Origin: Cephalotus follicularis
Taxonomy: Eukaryota > Streptophyta > Magnoliopsida > Oxalidales > Cephalotaceae
Assembly (NCBI GenBank): GCA_001972305.1
Contig: BDDD01001654.1
Coordinates: forward strand, 145,856-209,855
Length of the DNA stretch: 64,000 nt
Direction: 5' to 3'
The stretch's first letter is position 1, and each line of letters begins with the position of its first letter. The notes below the pieces were generated by a model. That model was not told the DNA's origin. It saw nothing but the letters and a program-made list of their open reading frames with translations, and searched no databases. Shown here in pieces: positions 52,926-64,000 of this stretch. A program made the translations under genes and the position numbers.

Positions 52926-54743
52926 GAGATGATTACCACCCAGATGGTGAACCATTTTCACTAGGGCAATCATCGATACACCGCTCCCGAAGGTCTTCAA
53001 AATGCCAACTATTGAGCAGTATGATGGGACTGGAGATCCTGTTGATCATATAGAGACTTTTAAGTCTATAATGTTGCTACAAATGGCACTTGACGCGATT
53101 ATGTGCAAAGATTTTCCTCCTACCCTCAAGAAGGCAGCTTAGGTATGTTATTCAAAGCTTCCACCTGATTCAATTGAAACATTCAGTCAATTGGGTCAAC
53201 AGTTTGTTAATCACTTCATCAGCATGCGCCAACATCAGAAGACATTCGCTTCCCTTATGGTTGTTTGCCAAAATCCAGGGGGAATCTCTCCACGACTATA
53301 TAAAGGGCTTCAACAGTGAAGCCCTCGAAGTGCAGGATTTAGATCCATCAATGACATTAGTCGCAATCACGAATGGCCTGAAGTTCTCTAGCTTTAGCTT
53401 TTCACTGTCAAAGCGGGCTCTCGCTAACCTTGCAGAGTTGATGAACAGAGCTAATAAATACATCAACGCAGAAGAAACCATGACAGCTCGAAAACAAGTG
53501 GAGGAAACTCACAAAAGAAAAGATCGAGACGAGACGAGCCGAAGCATAAGGGAGATGTACTTAAACGGCTCAAGGATGATGTCTTTAAGCGCCTTAAAGA
53601 CGAACGTGGGTCCAGACGAGAAAAGAGCCCTGCTAGGGGACAACGACAAAACTACAGTCCTTTGACAGTGAGGAGAATGAAATCGGTGACAAGAGTTATT
53701 TACAATGGCCCGAGAAGCTGAAGTCTGACGGTAATAAGAAAGACAGACGATTTTATTGCCAATTTCATAGGGACCATGGACATGATACAGAAGCATGTTG
53801 TCAGCTAACTTATGAAATAGAAACCTTGATCTAACGAGGTCATTTAAGAGCATATGTTGCTAATGAGTCAAGAAAGGATGAGAAGAAGCCTAGACGCTCT
53901 CCAGATAGGGGGGCAGGCAATCAACAACATACAACTGGTGTTATTCAAACTATATTTGGAGGGTTTGCCGAATGAGTGACATCGTCATCCCGAAAAGCTT
54001 ATGTAACAACAATGGTTCGTCCAGACAAGAGGCCAAGGACCGACCAAGTGATCACTTTTACAAATGCCGATTACGACGGCGTCCAAACCCCTCATGACGA
54101 TGCTATGGTAGTCACTTTAACTGTAGCCAAGTTTGACGACAAGAGGGTACTTATTGATAATGGAAGTTCAGTAAATATTATGTTCTATGACATCTTCGAG
54201 AAGATGAAATTGGGTACTGGTAGGTTGAAACCCATAGACTCCCCCCTTTATGGGTTTTCTGGAGAGCGAGCGCATGTAGAAGGAACCATCGAACTCCCAG
54301 GTACGGTAGGGATTGCTCCTCGACAATCAACGATTATGGTAAGATTTCTGATTGTTAAATTACCATATGCTTATAATGTTATTATAGGGAGCCCGAGTTT
54401 GAACTTTCTGGGAGCAGTGGTGTCTACACCACATCTTAAAATGAAGTTTCCGACAAATTCTGGAGTCGGAGAGATACGCGGAGATCAAAAGGTAGCCAGA
54501 CAATGCTACTTGACAGCACTGAAACCTAAGGCGAACGAAAACATGCACATTGAAGTACAAGACGTGAGAGACTCCGCACCTGACCAAAGAGGAAAACTGG
54601 GAGACAAGTTAACTCCGATTCAGCTCTTTTCAAATGACCAAAGTAAGGTTGTTTATATTGGCTCCCTCTTAGAAGGTAATGCTCGCTCACAACTAGAAGA
54701 TTTCTTGCGTTCATAATCGGATGTTTTTTGCCTGGACAGCTAT
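52926..54743 (+). pseudogene. Gypsy-H gag and protease, unit 1
   Basis: Gag resumes with KMPTIEQYDGTGDPVDHIET (~53000), FSQLGQQFVNHFISMRQHQK, then after a frameshift LPLWLFAKIQGESLHDYIKG. The knuckle is FYCQFHRDHGHDTEACCQLT (~53750), in a segment cut by frameshifts. Protease follows: DDAMVVTLTVAKFDDKRVLI with active-site LIDNGSSVNIMF (~54152-54185), YNVIIGSPSLNFLGAVVST and [18 protein letters not shown]. It ends in a broken RT-leading motif (SDVF...WTA) at the K LTR. This gag-protease type is Tat/Ogre-like. Confidence 0.85.
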
Positions 54744-54847
54744 TGAAAGTTTTTCTCTCTTTATTGTATATATTCTGCTTGTATACACCCATATATATAC
54801 AAGTTGTTCTACACAAATAAGGAAGAAAACATCTAGCTGAATTACAA
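54744..54847 (-). repeat. Copia K LTR fragment, unit 1
   Basis: The first ~104 bp (plus orientation) of the K LTR seen whole at 60295-60508, cut at the duplication junction. It shows that K was already present when the 5.6 kb duplication happened. Confidence 0.85.
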
Positions 54848-57800
54848 TATAAACCTACTCGGCCAAATCACCATGAAGAAAGGCATTCTTCACATCAAAT
54901 TGGTAAAGATGCCATCCATAACGGGCTGCCAGAGAAACAAACACCAGCACAAGGGGGATTTTGGCAACCGGAGAAAAAGTATGTCATCATAATCAACACC
55001 ATACGTCTGAGTATAGCCTTTAGCCACCAGTCGGGCTTTCAGGCGCTCGACAGAGCCATCAGGAAGAACTTTGAAAGTAAAAACCCAACGACATCCTACA
55101 ACTTGTTTATCAAAAGGCAACACAGTAAGATCCCATGTAGAATTGTCCATAAGAGCCTACATCTCATCCTCCATAGCCCGGCGCCAGCCAGGATGAGCAA
55201 CAGCTTCCGCAACACTGCGAGGCATAACCACAGAAGAAACAGACGAGACAAAGGCCGAAAAACAGGGTGATAAACGATCAGAAGAAACAAAGTTAGACAT
55301 GGGATAACGAGTACGCAAGTTACCAGTATAAGAAACAAACAGATCAAGAGGACGACCAACACAAGAACGATTACCTTTACGCTGAGCAATGGGAAGCTCA
55401 GAATCAGAGGCCGGATCAGAGGAGGTGGCGTCGACCAGTGGAGTACTGGTGGGTCAGGAGCCGCTGTGACAGGAACAGGATGTCTGCAATGATACGTTTG
55501 CCCAATAAACCGATCCAAAGGAGGAAGGTCAGAAGAGACAGTGTGGTCGCTCCCACTGGTAGAAGCTGAGACATCTAGTAAGGGAACAGGAGGTACAGGG
55601 AGAGATGGAAAAACAGGAAGATCACTCCCATTTGTGGGAGCCGACGTACACTCATTACCAGAGGAGTAATAGGACTGATCTTCATGAAAGGTGACATCAG
55701 GAGAGACATAAATGCGTCCACTCGAGGGATCAAAGCATCGAGACCCTTTCTGTGTCCGAGAATAACCGATGAAAACGCATTTAATAGCACGAAGATCCAA
55801 TTTATCATTCCCCGGGCCTAAGTGATTCACAAAACAAACACATCGAAACACACGGAGAGGCATAGAAAAAAAAAGAGAGCTATCACGATGAAGGACAGAA
55901 TACGGAATATCCCCAAGAAGAACAGAAGAGGGAAGGCGGTTTATCCAATAACAAGCAGTTAGAACAGAAAACCCCTAGAGAAACTTAGGAAAAAGCATAT
56001 GTAAGAGTAAACAACGAGCAAAATCAAGTAAATGATGATTCTTACGTTCTGCCACTACATTTTGTTGAGGAGTATAGAAACACGAAGTGTGATACAAAAT
56101 GACATGGGATATAAGAAAAGGCTGAAAGCCAGAAGATACACTCAGATATTCCTTTGCATTATCAGAACGAAGACATTTGATAGAAACTTTATATTGATTC
56201 AGAATCTCAAAATAAAACTGGCGAAAGCATGATAAAACTTCAGTTCGATCTTTTATTAAATATAACCAACTCATTCGGGAATAATAATCCACGAATGTTA
56301 CAAAATACTTGAAACTAGAATGAGCAGACACAGGGCAAGGACCCCATACATCAGAGTTGACTAACTCAAAGGGCCTAGACACACGCTGTATTTGACAAGA
56401 AGGAAAAGACCCTCGGTGGTGTTTACCTAACTCACAAGTCACACAGGGAAGCAGACTAATAGACTGAAGAAGACGAGAAAGACCACATCCTATTTGAAGA
56501 AGGATGACCCATACGACAATGCAGACGATAAATATCAGAGGAGGAATGCTAGGCAACAGCAGCAGCAGCAGAAACCAAGTCCTTGTCAAGGTAGTACAAA
56601 CTATTAGACTCAGTTCCCCAACCAATCGTCCGTCCAGTCATCAGATCCTTAAAAACACAACGGGAAGAAGAAAATGTCATAGAATAGTTGAGAGACCTAG
56701 TTAAAGAACTGACAGATAACAGATTATAAGAAGAGTTACGTAAATGGAGAACAGATGGAAGGGAGAGGGAAGTACTCAAATGAGTAGTACCAGTTCCCGT
56801 GATAGAGGATTGGGAACCATCAGCAAAGGTAACAGAATGAGATAATATAGGGGACATAGATCTAAAAGAGGATAAAAGATCATAGTTACCAGTCATATGA
56901 TGGTTGGCACCAGAGTCTATGACCTAGGAGTTAGACGTGGAAGAAAACAAACAGGAGGGACTACCTGATGGATGTTGTGCCAAAGTAGCAGTGGGAGCAA
57001 AAGTTGTTGCCACCTGAGTAGTCCGAACGAAAGATTCCAAGTCGGCTCGAGACAATATAACAGGATCACTAATAGCTGGAGTAGGAATAAACTCGGCATA
57101 GGCTGTCTGTGAATGTCTAAGTTCTGGATGCAAAACATAATAGAAAGGTTCCGTATGACCAGTGCGCTGACAATGGTCACAGAATCGCTAAGTGCGGCCT
57201 CCATTAGGAACAAACTCACCACGACCAGCAGGAATAGGAGGACGTCCCCCACGGCCAACATATGGGGAACCACCACGAACGCGACCATGGAAGCCACGGC
57301 TATGACCTCCACGAGGGCTAGCAAAATGAGACACCATGGCATTGGTCTCGGCAGCAGGAACTGAAGGTGAGTCCGCATCGGAGGCATTCCGAAGCATCCT
57401 AGAAAAAACCTCATCAATAGATGGCAAAGAACTCTGAGTAGTAATCTCCCTTCGAAGAGCGGCATAATCAGATCCTAAGCCTTGGAGAAAAAGCATAACG
57501 CGCATATCATCCTATCTTTTAGCCATCTCTGTAGAATCCTATGTAGGAGGAAGAAACACATCCAGCTTTTGTAATAAGGTAGTAAACTTAGTATAATACT
57601 CTAATGGGGTTTGATTTCCAAGCCGAAGATCAAAGATTGCTCTCCAAGTATCGCAAACCCTTGTCATATTATTTTTACCAGAATAGACCAGAATGCACTT
57701 CTCCCAAACTGCTTTAGCATATGGACATTGAAGGAATTGAGGAGACACCTTCGGATCCATACTATTCCATAATAAAGTACGAATAGTAGCATCACCAGAT

Positions 57801-58516
57801 ACTCAATCAACAAGTTTTGTAGTATCAGACGGAGCATCCATAGTAAGATAGGCAATCTGTTTGGTGACCAACAAATATACCTCCACAGCCGTGGCCCTTG
57901 TGGAATAATTAGTACCATCCAGTTTTACCGAAATCATCTATAAATGAGGAAGTCCAGAACCAACAATTGCTGGAGGTAAAGCAGATTCAGCCATATGTGA
58001 AGAGAAAACAGTGATTCAGCGGGGGATTCGATTGAGACCAACCATAAGAATACCAGAAACCAGCAAATCCAGACTACAAACGGGCCACCGGCAGATGAAA
58101 AACGGGCCAAATAAATACCAGCAGATTTTTAACGTCTCAATCAAACCCCTAATTAGATAAAAAGCTCACCAAAACATTTATCGAATCATAAATGAGGTTG
58201 GAAACTCATCACCAGATCTTATCGAACCAAAAAAGGCATCTTTAGCAAGCCTAGCAAGGCTGATCGCAGCCTCCTATTGAAGAAGGGAGCTGTCGCAGCC
58301 TCTAAAACTCGCCCAGACAGGGCCGATTATTTTTTTTTTTTGAATTTTTTTTTTTTAACTTCGCTCTGATACCATATGAAAGAGGAAGAGGAGGTAATAA
58401 TCTTGTGTGTACTTTTTATTAAGAGGAAGGTTACATATATATAGTGTTACACTAAACCCACTAATCATCTACTTAACCGATGTGGGATAATACTAACAAT
58501 ATTACTAACACTAACA
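54848..58516 (-). mobile_element. Copia I, second partial copy (unit 2)
   Basis: Duplicate of 49257-52925. It lacks RNase H, half of RT and the 3' LTR. Protein segments are the same as in unit 1, with a few changes; for example, gag is further split near 57506-57538. The 5' LTR is at 58375-58516 (TG mutated to TA at its inner end), followed by GAGAT at 58517-58521. It has the same stops as unit 1, so these predate the duplication. Confidence 0.92.
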
Positions 58517-60294
58517 GAGATGATTACCACCCAGATGGTGAACCATTTTCACCAGGGCAATCATCGATACACCGTTCCCGAAGGTCTTCAAAATGCCAAC
58601 TATTGAGCAGCATGATGGGACTAGAGATCCTGTCGATTATATAGACTTTTAAGTTTATAATGTTGCTACAAATGGCACTTGACGCGATTATGTGCAAAGA
58701 TTTTCCTCCTACCCTCAAGAAGGCATCTTAGGTATGTTATTCAAAGCTTCCACCAGGTTCAATTGAAACATTCAGTCAATTGGGTCAACAGTTTGTTAAT
58801 CACTTCATCAGCATGCGCCAACATCAGAAGCATTCGCTTCCCTTATGGCTGGTCGCCAAAATCCAGGGGGAATCTCTCCACGACTATATAAAGGGCTTCA
58901 ACAGTGAAGCCCTCGAAGTGCAGGATTTAGATCCATCAGTGACATTAGTCGCAATCACGAATGGCCTGAAGTCCTCCAGCTTTAGCTTTTCACTGTCAAA
59001 GCGGGCTCTCGCTAACCTTGCAGAGTTGATGAACAGAGCTAACAAATACATCAACGCAGAAGAAACCATGACAGCTCAAAAACAAATGGAGGAAACTCAC
59101 AAAAGAAAAGATCGAGACGAGCCGAAGCATAAGGGAGATGTACTTAAACGGCTCAAGGATGATGTCTTTAAGCGCCTTAAAGACGAACGTGGGTCCAGAC
59201 GAGAAAAGAGCCCTGCTAGGGGACAGCGGCAAAACTACAGTCCTTTGACGATGAGGAGACCCGAGAAGCTGAAGTCTGACGGTAATAAGAGAGACAGACA
59301 ATTTTATTGCCAATTTCATAGGGACCATGGACATGATACAGAAGCATGTTGTCAGCTAACTTATGAAATAGAAACCTTGATCCAACGAGGTCATTTAAGA
59401 GCATATGTTGCTAATGAGTCAAGAAAGGATGAGAAGAAGCCTAGACACTCTCGAGATAGGGGGGCAGGCAATCAACAACCTACAACTGGTGTTATTCAAA
59501 CTATATTTGGAGGGTTTGCCGAAGGAGTGACATCGTCATCCCGAAAAGCTTATGTAACAACAATAGTTCGTCCAGACCAGAGGCCAAGGACCGACCAAGT
59601 GATCACTTTTACAGATGCCGATTACGACGGCGTCCAAACCCCTCATGACGATGCTATGGTAGTCACTTTAACTGTAGCCAAATTTGACGACAAGAGGGTA
59701 CTTATTGATAATGGAAGTTCAAAAAATATTATGTTCTATGACATCTTCGAGAAGATGAAATTGGGTACTGGTAGGTTGAAACCCATAGACTCCCCCCTTT
59801 ATGGGTTTTCTGGAGAGCGAGCGCATGTAGAAGGAACCATCGAACTCCCAGGTAAGGTAGGGATTGCTCCTCGACAATCAACGATTATGGTAAGATTTCT
59901 GATTGTTAAATTACCATCTGCTTATAATGTTATTATAGGGTGCCCGAGTTTGAACTTTCTGTGAGCAGTGGTGTCTACACCACATCTTAAGATGAAGTTT
60001 CCGACAAATTCTGGAGTCAGAGAGATACGCGAAGATCAAAAGGTAGCCAGACAATGCTACTTGACAGCACTGAAACCTAAGGCGAACGAAAACATGCACA
60101 TTGAAGTACAAGACGTGAGAGGCTCCGCACCTGACCAAAGAGGAAAACTAGGAGACAAGTTAACTCCGATTCAGCTCTTTTCAAACGACCAAAGTAAGGT
60201 TGTTTATATTGGCTCCCTCTTAGAAGGTAATGATCGCTCACAGCTAGAAGATTTCTTGCGTTCATAATCGGATGTTTTTTGCCTGGACAGCTAC
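58517..60294 (+). pseudogene. Gypsy-H gag and protease, unit 2
   Basis: Second copy of 52926-54743, less damaged. From 58780 to 59964 a 394-residue frame runs unbroken through gag (SLHDYIKGFNSEALEVQDL), knuckle (FYCQFHRDHGHDTEACCQLT) and protease to VIIGCPSLNFL. Here the active-site segment reads LIDNGSSKNIMF, with Lys where unit 1 has Val. A stop at 59962 precedes the remaining 99 residues. The zinc-knuckle to protease part is intact here but frameshifted in unit 1. Confidence 0.87.
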
Positions 60295-60520
60295 TGAAAG
60301 TTTTTCTTTCTCTCTTTATTGTATATATTCTGCTTGTATACACCCATATATATACAAGTTGTTCTACACAAATAAGGAAGAAAACATCTAGCTGAATTAC
60401 AGGAGTTGATTTCTATACAGCAAAGTAATAACTCCTACAAAGCTAAGTAAATCTGTTACAGGATTTTTTGCATAATCAGGATAGAGAATTTATGAAAGGA
60501 TTTCCACACTCCCCCTCAAG
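60295..60520 (-). repeat. Copia K 3' LTR and purine tract
   Basis: Minus strand: TGTGGAAATCCTTTC (from 60508) to AAAACTTTCA (60295), 214 bp. The tract CTTGAGGGGGAG lies just before it (60509-60520). Confidence 0.82.
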
Positions 60521-61301
60521 ATGGGATGTATATATATTGATCATTCCCAGCTTGCTCACTAGATTTCCAAAAAAAGATTTGTGCAAACTTTTGGTAAGAA
60601 TATCTACTGTCTGTTCCCTAGTAGGTATGTAAGTCAGAAACACTTCTATCCTCTATCTTCTCCTTGATAAAATGCGGTCAACTTCAACATGTTTAGTACG
60701 ATCATGATGAACGGGATTATGTGCAATACTAACTGCAGCTTTTATCACAATACAACCTCATCAGAGAGTTATAAGGAATACTCAACTCGCTAAGTAGTCT
60801 TCTCAGCCAAACCCCTTCACAAATACCATGAGCTAATGCTCAAAATTCTGCATCTGCACTACTTCTTGCAACTACTGGTTGTTTCTTGCTTCTCCAAGTC
60901 ACAATATTACCCCACACATAGGTACAATAACCTGACATTGACCTTCTATCCACTGATGATCCAGCCCAGTCAGCATCAATGTAGATCTCCACCATTCTCT
61001 GTTCTCCCTTTTTGAAGAACAATCCTCTCCCTAGAGTGCCTTTTAAATATCTCAAGACCCTGTAGATAGCATTAAGGTGTTCCTCCTTCGGTGAGTTTAT
61101 GAACTAGATGATCATGCTCACAGCAAATGAAATATTTGGCCGTGTGTGAGATAAGTAAATCAGCTTGCCCACCAATCTCTGATAATGCTCCCTATCTACT
61201 TCTTTTCTACCTTCAATACTAAGTTTGAGATTAGGCTCCATTGGTGTATCGGCTGGTTTGCATCCTAGCATCCCTGCTTCTTGCAGGAGATCAAGAATAT
61301 A
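60521..61301 (-). pseudogene. Copia K RT end and RNase H
   Basis: Minus strand: CKPADTPMEPNLKLS (~61250), [15 protein letters not shown] (~61170), VLRYLKGTLGRGLFF, DADWAGSSVDRRSMSGYC (~60970) and KKQPVVARSSADAEF (~60850). After a stop, decayed RLYCD and HFIKEKI pieces follow. Several frameshifts. Confidence 0.82.
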
Positions 61302-61500
61302 TGAAAAATAATATTACAAACAAGAGAAGTGTTTGTATTTTCCAATGTATTAAACAATGTACAATAGTTCCCTTTATATAGGAAAGAAAAGACAAGTATG
61401 TTGTTGTACCAAACCAATGTGGGATTCTAACTTATACATTAACTACAAGTATAACCTACTAACATATATACTAACATGTCACAATACTCCCCCTTAAGTT
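61302..61500 (-). repeat. Copia L 3' LTR and purine tract
   Basis: Minus strand: TGTGACATGTTAGTATATAT to TATTATTTTTCA, ~182 bp, with CTATATAAAGGGAAC (TATA) inside. AACTTAAGGGGGAG precedes it. The left end abuts ATATA (61297-61301). Confidence 0.82.
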
Positions 61501-64000
61501 GGTGCATAAATATTTCGCATGCCCAACTTGCACACAATATAATGGAATATCTTATAACTCAATCCCTTAGTAAACACATCAGCTAACTGATTTTGTGAGC
61601 TCACAAATGGAATGCAAATTATCTTCGAATCCAATTTCTCCTTGATGAAATGTATGTCAATCTCAATGTGTTTTATTCTGTCATGTTGAACTGGATTATG
61701 AGCAATGTTGATAGCCGCATTGTTGTCACAATAGAGTCTCATAGGTCTTTCATGGATCACACCTAAATCTTTTAAGAGTAACTTAAGCCATAGTATCTCA
61801 CAAAATCCTTGAGCCATAGCCCTATACTCAGCTTCAGCACTAGACCTGGCCACGACTGTCTGTTTTTTTAGTTCTCCAAGTGACCAAATTCCCTCCTAGG
61901 AACGTGCAGTATCCCGAAGTACACCTTCTATCATCTGCACAGGCTGCCCTATCTGCATATGTGAAAGCTTCTATTCCTAGATGCCCATCTTTAGAGAACA
62001 AGATGCCTCTTCCAGGGGCAGACTTCAAATATCTCAAAATCCTATAAACTACCTCTAAATGAGAGGTACGAGGATCATGCATAAATTGACTAACAACTCC
62101 TACAACATAGGCAATGTCTGGTCGAGTGTGTGAGAGATAAATCAACCTTCCAACCAATCATTGATATCTGTTTAAATCAACCGAATCACCAACTCCACCA
62201 AAAATATGATGATTAACCTCAATAGGGGAATCTGCAGATTTACACCCTAACATTCTGGTCTCATCAAGAAGGTCCAGTACATACTTCCTTAGAGAGATAA
62301 AAATGACATCAGAAGACCTAGCAACCTCAATCCCAAGAAAGTATTTTAGGGGACCTAAATCCTTAACCTCAAACTCTCTAGATAAGTGAGATTTTAATCT
62401 GGATACCTCCGCTTCATAGTTACCTGTCACAACTATGTCATCTACATATACAATGAGAACAGTGATCATGTCCCCACCTTGTTTGACAAACATAGTATGA
62501 TAAGCATGACTATACTTGTATCCAGCCTTTAGCATGGCTTTAAGAAAACGGCCAAACCAAGCTCTTGGTGACTACTTCAATCCATACAATGCCTTTTTCA
62601 GTTTGCATACCTTCCCTTCAATGAAATGTGATGGAAAACCTGGAGGGACATCCATACAAACCTCTTCCTCGAGATCTCCATGAAGGAAGGCATTATTCAC
62701 ATCTAACTGTTGTAAACCCCATCCAAGATTGGCTGCACATGACAATAGGGCCCTGATAGAATTCATCTTGGCTACATGAGCAAATGTCTCCTCATAGTCA
62801 ATCACATAGGTTTGAGTAAAGCCCTTTGCAACCAATAGTGTCTTGAATCTCTCAACTGTACCATCTGCATTTTGCTTTACTGTATACACCCACTTACATC
62901 CCAATGTCCTTTTTCCAGCTGGTAAAGGAACTAGCTCCCCACGTATCATTCTTTTTCAGAGCTTTCATTTCTTCTATCATAGCTTCCTTCCAATTAGGAT
63001 CCAAAATAGCATCTTTCCAACACTGCGGAATAGGTAAAGAAGACAAAGAAGAAAGAAATGTACTATAGGTAGGAGATAGTTTATCATAAGACACAAATTT
63101 GGAAATAGGATGATTTGTACAGGTTCTAACGCCTTTTCTAATAGCAATAGGAATATTACTATCATCAATAGAAACATGAGCGATGTCAAGAGTTTCATTA
63201 CCTGATGGTTGAGGAGATAGAGCTGAGTTCAGAGATGACGATTGACTTGGCGATACTTGGATGGGCTCTCCTATCCGGGTCTTTCGACTAGTATACGTGA
63301 TCAACTATTTGGTGCCAACATGTAGCTGAATATCTCCCTTCTCATCCCCATTCTTACTGTGCTCACTGTTTTCCCCCTCAATAGGATTTTCATGCTCACT
63401 CTCCCCCTCAATATCAATGACCAAAGGTTCACCAGAACATGAATTTTCTTTAGGCATCTCTTCCTCAACACCAATGTTACTCTCCCCAGAAGAGATGTTT
63501 GAAAGTATGACTGATTCTCATGGAAGGTGACATCAATGGTGATAAAAAGTTTACGAGAAGGAAGATGATAACAAAGGTAACCTTTTTGGGAGGTAGAATA
63601 GCCGAGAAAGATACAACGAAAAGCACGAGGATCAAGTTTATCAAGATTAGGACAGAACTTGTGAGCAAAACAAACACACCCAAAGACCTTAGATGAGAGA
63701 TAGGAAATTAGCGAGGAATCGGGGAGAAAAGAAACTGGAGTCTTGAAATTAAGGATTCGAGAAGGGACCGGATTAATGAGATAGGCAGCAGTTAAAACAG
63801 CAACAGCCCAATACAGTTTAGGAACATTCACAGAGAACATGAGAGCCCGAACAAACTCTAAAATGTGTCTATTCTTCCTTTCAGGAATACCATTTTGTTC
63901 AGGAGTACGAACACAAGAGGTTTGAGCAGCTATGTCGTGCTCATCAAGATAAGTGCGAAAAGTCCTATCTATGTATTCAGTACCATTATCACTACGAAGA
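61494..64000 (-). pseudogene. Copia L pol (RNase H, RT, integrase part)
   Basis: RNase H (61494-61900): ARSSAEAEYRAMAQGFCEIL, YCDNNAAINIAHNPVQHDR, DVFTKGLSYKIF; its TYADRAACADDRRCTSGYC region has Arg for the usual Trp of DADWAG. RT: YVDDIVVTGNYEAEV (~62440), [20 protein letters not shown] (~62690) with Asn for Lys, and [20 protein letters not shown] (~62890). Integrase end: FGCVCFAHKFCPNLDKLDPR (~63680) and the start of the ERKNRH region at ~63870. Only a few frameshifts and stops (62157, 62571, ~62940, 63303), so it is among the better preserved copies. Confidence 0.87.

Larger units (their letters stand above)
49257..60399. repeat. Tandem duplication of ~5.6 kb (two units)
   Basis: Unit 1 (49257-54847) and unit 2 (54848-~60399) are nearly identical in order and sequence. 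The offset is 5,591 bp over the first part, then slightly shifted by indels, including a ~40 bp deletion near 59255. Each unit holds part of Copia I RT, its integrase, protease, gag and 5' LTR, then H gag-protease and the edge of the Copia K LTR. The junction (GAATTACA then ATAAACCTACTCGG) joins the K LTR to the I RT. No long homology is visible at the junction. Confidence 0.95.
60295..64000 (-). mobile_element. Copia K, minus strand, interrupted by Copia L
   Basis: The 3' LTR (60295-60508), purine tract and RNase H/RT end are seen, then Copia L cuts in at 61302. The rest of K lies beyond the window. K sits in Gypsy-H just after the protease, near the start of RT (SDVFAWTA-like). Confidence 0.82.
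61302..64000 (-). mobile_element. Copia L, minus strand, runs off the window
   Basis: 3' LTR at 61302-61483, then RNase H, RT and integrase in minus-strand order up to the window edge. Protein similarity to Copia D is clear, for example the GCKSADSPIEVNHH linker. Inserted in Copia K. Confidence 0.87.

Overview
This is nuclear DNA of a flowering plant, most likely a eudicot. It is AT-rich and almost wholly made of LTR retrotransposons of the Ty1/Copia and Ty3/Gypsy superfamilies, with plant-type primer-binding sites (TGGTATCAGAGC) and GT-AG introns. I see no bacterial genes, tRNA, rRNA, CRISPR array or intact retrotransposon ORF. Every gag-pol carries stops, frameshifts or deletions.

Layout, left to right. 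(1) 1-4392: 3' part of a plus-strand Copia element (Copia-1). (2) 4400-13117: a chromovirus-like Gypsy element with ~2.2 kb LTRs, a gag/protease deletion and a foreign LTR fragment near its 3' end. (3) 13118-17424: short non-coding DNA with a probable solo LTR, and a minus-strand Copia (A) lacking reverse transcriptase and its 3' LTR. (4) 17425-25990: a decayed Gypsy element (C), bounded by a pair of direct repeats and holding a MITE-like element and a nearly complete Copia (D). (5) 26090-46495: four exons of a minus-strand host gene. The intron between two of them is about 19.4 kb because it contains Copia E (target duplication ATGGG). E contains Copia F (GTTGT) and a truncated Copia G. F contains a 2,974 bp solo Gypsy LTR (CTCTA) and Copia B. 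(6) 46800-64000: a Tat-type Gypsy (H) with Copia I inserted in gag (GAGAT) and Copia K downstream of the protease region. A 5.6 kb piece spanning I, H and the edge of K is tandemly duplicated. Copia L lies inside K and leaves the window.

The only cellular gene supported is the interrupted host gene, whose product I could not name with confidence. The rest is a record of insertion, tandem duplication and deletion whose order can be partly read from target duplications and LTR divergence. The most unusual sequence is the solo LTR. It carries about 25 copies of a CAGCCGACTG-like motif in two clusters, one just upstream of its TATA box. I did not find a convincing new molecular system. Percent identities given here are by-eye estimates.
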